The translations under genes were made by a program, and so were the position numbers. Positions 53,165-56,943 of a DNA stretch of 56,943 bases are shown piece after piece. The DNA comes from Pseudolabrys sp. (GTDB lineage: Bacteria; Pseudomonadota; Alphaproteobacteria; Rhizobiales; Xanthobacteraceae): the NCBI GenBank assembly GCA_019635575.1, contig JAHBZF010000007.1:1-56943 (forward strand), given 5' to 3'. Within the stretch, counting starts at the first letter, position 1. Every line of letters starts with the position of its first letter. The notes beneath the pieces were generated by a model. It did no database searches. It had not been told where the DNA came from and saw nothing but the letters and a program-made list of their open reading frames with translations.

Positions 53165-53928
53165 GAGTTGTTCTTGCGCTCGCGCAGTTCGCCGAACACC
53201 TCGGCGGGGCTCTTGCCGGCGAGCCCGACCGCGGCGGCGACCGCCGGCACGTCGGCGCGCAGGAAGACGTTGGCCTCCTTCTCGTCGCGGATCAGCGTCG
53301 GGATGGTGGGCTGGTTCGCCGCGCGCTGGCGCGCGACCTCCCCGGCGCGCGCCTTCAGCGCCGGATTGTCCGGCTCGATGCCGAGCGCGAACTTGACGTT
53401 GGAGGCGGTGTATTCGTGGCCGCAATAGATGCGCATGTCGTTCGGCAGCGCGCGCAGCTTCAGGAGCGAGGCCCACATCATCGGATAGTCGCCCTCGAAC
53501 ACCCGTCCGCAGCCGATCGAGAACAGCGTGTCGGCGCAGAACAGCGCGCGCTCGTCGTCGAACACGTAGCTGATGTGGTCGAGGGTGTGGCCGGGCGTCT
53601 CCAGCACGCGCGCGGCGAGGTGGCCGACGCGCACGGTGTCGCCTTCCTTCACGCGCTCGTCCACCTGCGGGATCGCGGTGGTCTTGTCATGCGGCGCGAC
53701 CACGCGGCAGCCGTATTTCGCTTTCAGCTCGGCGATGCCGCCGACGTGATCGGCATGGTGATGGGTGACCAGGATGTCGGTCAGCGTCCAGCCCTCGCGC
53801 TGCAGGGCCTTGACGATCGCGCCGGCGTCCGGCGCGTCGATGGAGGCCGTCGCCCCGGTTGCCGGGTCGTGAACGAGATAGCCGTAATTGTCGGACAGGC
53901 AGGGAAACAGGCGAATCTCGGCGGCCAT
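53161..53928 (-). CDS. gloB: hydroxyacylglutathione hydrolase (glyoxalase II)
   Basis: 255 residues, metallo-beta-lactamase fold. Metal site THHHADHVGG with His56, His58, Asp60 and His61, then TPGHTLDHISY, and YCGHEYTASN; the C-terminal HAGH-type domain (LIRDEKEANVFLRAD) binds glutathione thioester. Hydrolyses S-lactoylglutathione to lactate and glutathione. Divergent from the methyltransferase at 54030, which may be a conserved pair in Rhizobiales. Confidence 0.94.
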   Translation of the reverse strand: MAAEIRLFPCLSDNYGYLVHDPATGATASIDAPDAGAIVKALQREGWTLTDILVTHHHADHVGGIAELKAKYGCRVVAPHDKTTAIPQVDERVKEGDTVRVGHLAARVLETPGHTLDHISYVFDDERALFCADTLFSIGCGRVFEGDYPMMWASLLKLRALPNDMRIYCGHEYTASNVKFALGIEPDNPALKARAGEVARQRAANQPTIPTLIRDEKEANVFLRADVPAVAAAVGLAGKSPAEVFGELRERKNNS

Positions 53929-54029
53929 GACGTCTCCATCGTTCGGGGATGGCGAGACGCTAACACGGCGCGGGCCGCGCGTGAATTCCGTTAACGCCGC
54001 GGCGTGCCCGCCATGGTAGGATTGCCGCC

Positions 54030-54791
54030 ATGAGCATCGACGTCATCGATCTGCGCAATTTCTACTCGCAGCGCCTCGGCGGCGTGGCGCGGCGGCTGAT
54101 CAGCCGCGGCATCAAGCGCCACTGGCCGCATGCGGAGAGCCTGCGCGTGGCCGGGCTCGGCTATCCGACGCCCTATCTCGGCCTGTTCCGCGAAGATGCC
54201 GAGCGCTGCATCGCGCTGATGCCGGCGGCGCAGGGCGTGATGAAATGGCCGACCGAGCGGCCCACGCTGTCGACGCTGGTGGACGAATACGCGCTGCCGC
54301 TGCCCGACGCCGCGATCGACCGGATCCTGCTGGTGCACGCGCTGGAGATTTCCGACGATCCGGAAGGGCTGTTGCGCGAGGTGTGGCGCGTGCTCGCGCC
54401 GTCGGGGCGGATGATGGCGGTGGTGCCGAACCGCCGCGGCGTGTGGACGCGCACCGACAACACGCCGTTCGGCCACGGCCGGCCCTATTCGCGCTCGCAG
54501 ATCACGCAGCTCTTGCGGCAGACCTGGTTCACGCCGACCGCGTGGGGCGAGGCGCTGTTCGTCCCGCCGATCGAGGGCGGCTGGATCCTGCGTTCGGCGA
54601 TGGCGTGGGAGCGGATGAGCGCGGCGGTATCGTCGCCGTTCGCCGGCGTCCATATCGTCGAAGCGACCAAGCAGGTGTACCGGCCGATCCCGGCCCACCG
54701 CGAGCGTACCCGGCTCATCCCGGCGATGCCGCCGGTCCTGGTGCCGACACCGACGCCGACACGGCGCGACGACGTCTCGACGGCCGGCTGA
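54030..54791 (+). CDS. class I SAM-dependent methyltransferase-like protein
   Basis: 253 residues. Methyltransf_11-like: ILLVHALEISDDPEGLLREVWRVL and SGRMMAVVPNRRG mark the post-motif strands. The first motif is unusual (VAGLGYPTPYLGLF instead of DxGxGxG), so SAM binding is not certain. The C-terminal tail is Pro/Thr-rich. Substrate unknown. Its position divergent from gloB is its main contextual clue. Stop lies 4 bases from the convergent DUF4167 stop. Confidence 0.82.
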   Translation: MSIDVIDLRNFYSQRLGGVARRLISRGIKRHWPHAESLRVAGLGYPTPYLGLFREDAERCIALMPAAQGVMKWPTERPTLSTLVDEYALPLPDAAIDRILLVHALEISDDPEGLLREVWRVLAPSGRMMAVVPNRRGVWTRTDNTPFGHGRPYSRSQITQLLRQTWFTPTAWGEALFVPPIEGGWILRSAMAWERMSAAVSSPFAGVHIVEATKQVYRPIPAHRERTRLIPAMPPVLVPTPTPTRRDDVSTAG

Positions 54792-54795
54792 ACGC

Positions 54796-55506
54796 TCAGT
54801 CGCCGGCCGGACCGAAATCCTCGCTCGGCGGCGCCGCCACCTGGCTGTCCGGGCGCGGGCCCGGCGGCCGGCGCCGGCGGCGATGGCTGAAGCGCTCGCC
54901 GGCCTGCCGCTCACCGCCCTCGAATCCGCCGGCCGGCTGCGGCTGCGCGCCGCCGGTAATGAAGGACGGCAGGCGATCCACCTCCTGGCTCTCCGCCGGC
55001 TGCGGCTGCGGCTGCGGGCGCGGCTCGCGGTAGGCCTGCTCGCGCGGTTGGTACTGTTCGCGCGGCGGATAGGGCTGCTGCGCTTCGCGCGGCGGGTAAT
55101 GCGGCTGCGGCTGCGGCGCAGGCTGGACGAAGCCCGGTTCGGCGCCGAACGAGGAATAGTCGTCGCCGAGGTCGTCCGCGCCGTCGATATCCGGGCGGAT
55201 GACGGGCTGCTGCTGTTGCTGGGGCTGATTCTGGCGGAACTGCTCCTGCGCCGCCGCGATGAGGCGGAAATAGTGCTCGGCGTGCTGGTAGTAGTTCTCG
55301 GCGGCGACCGGGTCGCCGGAGGAGCGGGCGTCGCGCGCAAGCTGGACGTATTTCTCGGCGATGTGCGAGGCGGTGCCGCGGATCTTGATGTCCGGTCCGT
55401 TGGACTCGAAAACCCGGGTCATCGGGTTCTGGCCGCGCCGGTTGTTGTTGTTGTTGCCGCCGCTCCGGCTGCGCATGCGCTTGTTGCTGTTCGGACCGTT
55501 TCTCAT
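54796..55506 (-). CDS. DUF4167 protein
   Basis: 236 residues. The N-terminal NNNNNRRGQNP and the domain VFESNGPDIKIRGTASHIAEKY...AENYYQHAEHYFRLI are the DUF4167 signature, specific to Rhizobiales and relatives. From about 95 the protein is disordered, rich in Pro/Gln/Tyr (PQPQP, YPPRE repeats), and ends in a basic patch RRRRRPPG. Probably RNA- or protein-binding, but function unknown. Downstream of prmC with a long noncoding gap. Confidence 0.92.
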   Translation of the reverse strand: MRNGPNSNKRMRSRSGGNNNNNRRGQNPMTRVFESNGPDIKIRGTASHIAEKYVQLARDARSSGDPVAAENYYQHAEHYFRLIAAAQEQFRQNQPQQQQQPVIRPDIDGADDLGDDYSSFGAEPGFVQPAPQPQPHYPPREAQQPYPPREQYQPREQAYREPRPQPQPQPAESQEVDRLPSFITGGAQPQPAGGFEGGERQAGERFSHRRRRRPPGPRPDSQVAAPPSEDFGPAGD

Positions 55507-55939
55507 ATCGTGCCTTTATGCCAGTTCTGGAACGTCGCTCGGTGGGGCGGAGACGCTGCGCATCGCGCGCGGGAAGCGCTGCCGTCCGGATTCAGATCGA
55601 TTGTGCCGCGTATCGCGTTCAACAAGGACGCGTTCTCCAAGGGCTCCGGGGCTCTCAGCCGCCCGGGCCGGATCAGATCAGCCTGCACCAGCAAGCGCGA
55701 TGTTCTGCAAATCAGAGTTTAAGCGCACTCTCAGGCTTTCATTGGCTTTGCGATCCCAGACGGCGCAGCTTTCTTGAGCTTTCGCGCGCGACGTGACCTG
55801 CCTTGTCGGAACCTTTCACCCGGCGGGCGCCTCTCTCGAGACTTCTGGCTCACCCCGTATTCCCTAACGGGGGCCCACGACCCTGCACCGATGCTGTGCC
55901 GGAACCTAGTCGCTCCGGGGCGATATTCCAAGAGATTTT
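55507..55939. other. 433-base noncoding region between prmC and DUF4167
   Basis: No frame here looks like protein on either strand. It contains a small hairpin (CCCCGT / ACGGGG, 55853-55872), an AT-rich patch (AGATTTTTTATC near 55932-55944) and many short GC-rich inverted pairs. Since both flanking genes are on the minus strand, it would hold the prmC 3' end, the DUF4167 promoter and a long leader, or a small RNA. I see no tRNA, riboswitch or known RNA motif. Confidence 0.5.
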
Positions 55940-56845
55940 TTATCTTGCCGACACCCTTTCGCCGGGCGATTTCCGCCCTATGACCGCGCGCGGAACCCCG
56001 GCCAGATCGGCCCGCGGCGGGGAGGGCAGGGCGAGCCCCGCCGCTTGCATCATCCCGCTCACCGCCGCGTCCTGGCCGCGCCCGACTTCGACGACCAGCG
56101 CGCCGCCCGGCGCGAGCAGGCGCGCCGCCTGCGGCACCAGGATGCGATAGGCGGCAAGCCCGTCGGGCCCGCCGTCCAGCGCGCGGTGCGGGTCGTGCGC
56201 GCGCACGTCGCGATCGAGGCCGGCGATGTCCGCGGTCGTGATATAGGGCGGGTTGGCGACGACAAGATCGAGCGGCCCCGCGAGCGCCGCCGCGTAGTCG
56301 CAGCGGACGAACGTTGCGCGGCCGGCGAGGCCGAGGCGCCGCGCGTTCTCCTCCGCGGTGGCCAGCGCCGCCGCGCTGATGTCGGTGCCGATGCCGGCTG
56401 CGTTCGCAAGCTCCGTCAGGAGCGCCAGCAGGATCGCGCCGGAGCCGGTGCCGATATCGGCGATGCGCAGCGCGTCTATGGTGCGGTGTTCGCGCCGCAG
56501 GATATCGAGCGCCGCCTCGACCACGGTCTCGGTATCGGCGCGCGGCACCAGCGTCGCCTCCGACAGCAGGAGATCGAGGCCCCAGAATTCCTTGCGGCCG
56601 AGGATGCGCGCGACCGGCTCGCGGCCGATGCGCCGCCGCACGAAACCTTCGATCGCCGCGGCTTCATCGGGCGTGACGCGCCGCGCCGCCTGCACCGCGA
56701 GCCCGGTGAGATCAAGGCCAAGCGCCGCGCCGACCAGCAGCCGCGCGTCGAGGTCGGGCGACTCGATGCCCTCAATCCGCAAGCGCGCGGCGAGCGCGCG
56801 GCGCGCCGCCTGCACGGTGAGGCCGGCGAGCCCGCCGCCGCTCAC
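55940..56845 (-). CDS. prmC: peptide chain release factor N5-glutamine methyltransferase
   Basis: 301 residues. N-terminal helical domain, [26 protein letters not shown] (HemK hallmark), SAM motif [13 protein letters not shown], and catalytic NPPY in [12 protein letters not shown]. Methylates the GGQ glutamine of release factors. Start is GTG at 56845, overlapping the prfA stop (GTGA), so it is translationally coupled to its substrate's gene. Confidence 0.95.
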   Translation of the reverse strand: MSGGGLAGLTVQAARRALAARLRIEGIESPDLDARLLVGAALGLDLTGLAVQAARRVTPDEAAAIEGFVRRRIGREPVARILGRKEFWGLDLLLSEATLVPRADTETVVEAALDILRREHRTIDALRIADIGTGSGAILLALLTELANAAGIGTDISAAALATAEENARRLGLAGRATFVRCDYAAALAGPLDLVVANPPYITTADIAGLDRDVRAHDPHRALDGGPDGLAAYRILVPQAARLLAPGGALVVEVGRGQDAAVSGMMQAAGLALPSPPRADLAGVPRAVIGRKSPGERVSAR

Positions 56846-56943
56846 GCGGCGTCGCCCTGGGCGGCGAGCTGCGCCGCCTGGTGCTCGGTGGTCAGCGCGT
56901 CGATCAGCTCGCCCAGAGCCTCGCCGGCGATCACCTGCGGCAG
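56842..56943 (-). CDS. prfA: peptide chain release factor 1, C-terminal end (partial)
   Basis: Only the last 33 codons are in the window, ending at the TGA in 56842-56844. [19 protein letters not shown] is the normal RF1 C-terminus. The gene continues beyond the right edge. Its identity rests on this tail and on the overlap with prmC. Confidence 0.85.
   Translation of the reverse strand: MPQVIAGEALGELIDALTTEHQAAQLAAQGDAA

Noticed and set aside
54030-54791. Horizontal transfer of the 51-57 kb part because of its very GC-rich look
   Set aside because: The genes (gloB, DUF4167, prmC, prfA) are ordinary Rhizobiales core genes; local GC alone is not enough.
55731-55983. Short open frames in the prmC-DUF4167 gap
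   Set aside because: They overlap on both strands, lack ribosome sites and have no family-like composition.

Overview
The window reads as one chromosome segment of an alphaproteobacterium of the order Rhizobiales (Hyphomicrobiales), most likely Nitrobacteraceae/Xanthobacteraceae (Bradyrhizobium/Rhodopseudomonas-like). The signs are the PHB block phaR-phaA-phaB, the prfA-prmC-DUF4167 string, the ispA/mtgA/rpmF neighbourhood, a Zur of alphaproteobacterial type, intergenic palindromic repeats of a type familiar in that group, and uniformly high GC. No tRNA, rRNA, CRISPR array, insertion sequence or phage gene was found.

Layout. (1) 1-2551: a mutS gene on the minus strand. Its last ~450 bases are not bacterial: they encode the C-terminal ATPase of a eukaryotic MSH3-type protein, interrupted by a 71-nt GT-AG intron-like insert. 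This is probably an assembly chimera at the contig end. (2) 2654-12322 (minus): a likely operon of TRAP transporter dctP-dctQ-dctM, a secreted SnoaL-like protein, a two-subunit indolepyruvate:ferredoxin-oxidoreductase-like enzyme, an amidohydrolase-2 enzyme and an FAD monooxygenase, with a divergent marR. (3) 12949-16706 (minus): thioesterase, SDR dehydrogenase, feruloyl-CoA-synthetase-like ligase and DUF3237. (4) 16782-20984 (plus): CoA-transferase subunits, beta-ketoadipyl-CoA thiolase and protocatechuate 3,4-dioxygenase, behind a good sigma70-type promoter with an overlapping palindrome. Blocks 2-4 form an ~18-kb aromatic-acid catabolic island. (5) 21273-27421 (plus): a one-carbon cluster of SAM methyltransferase-like, MTHFR-like and two MetE C-terminal-domain proteins, then an orphan branched-chain-amino-acid-type binding protein. 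(6) 27535-34885: MaoC hydratase, emrR-emrA-emrB efflux operon, macro-domain protein, patatin, 3-hydroxybutyrate dehydrogenase, zur. (7) 35030-46877: exporter, ispG, VOC protein, transglutaminase-like protein, orphan TadG, the nhaP/DUF1345/ispA operon, mtgA, rpmF, a membrane protein, a gamma-glutamyltransferase-like protein and a small protein. (8) 47109-51800: GGDEF/EAL protein, phaR, phaA, phaB. (9) 51855-56943: DMT exporter, cupin, gloB, methyltransferase, DUF4167, prmC and the 3' end of prfA.

How it fits together. The island could take up an aromatic acid (TRAP), activate it as a CoA thioester, shorten the side chain, release it (4HBT thioesterase), hydroxylate the ring, cleave protocatechuate and feed the beta-ketoadipate end steps. 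The middle steps (pcaB, pcaC, pcaD) and pcaQ are not in the window. The adjacent one-carbon genes would suit disposal of methyl groups from methoxylated aromatics, but that link is inference. PHB synthesis, its repressor and 3-hydroxybutyrate dehydrogenase give the carbon-storage side.
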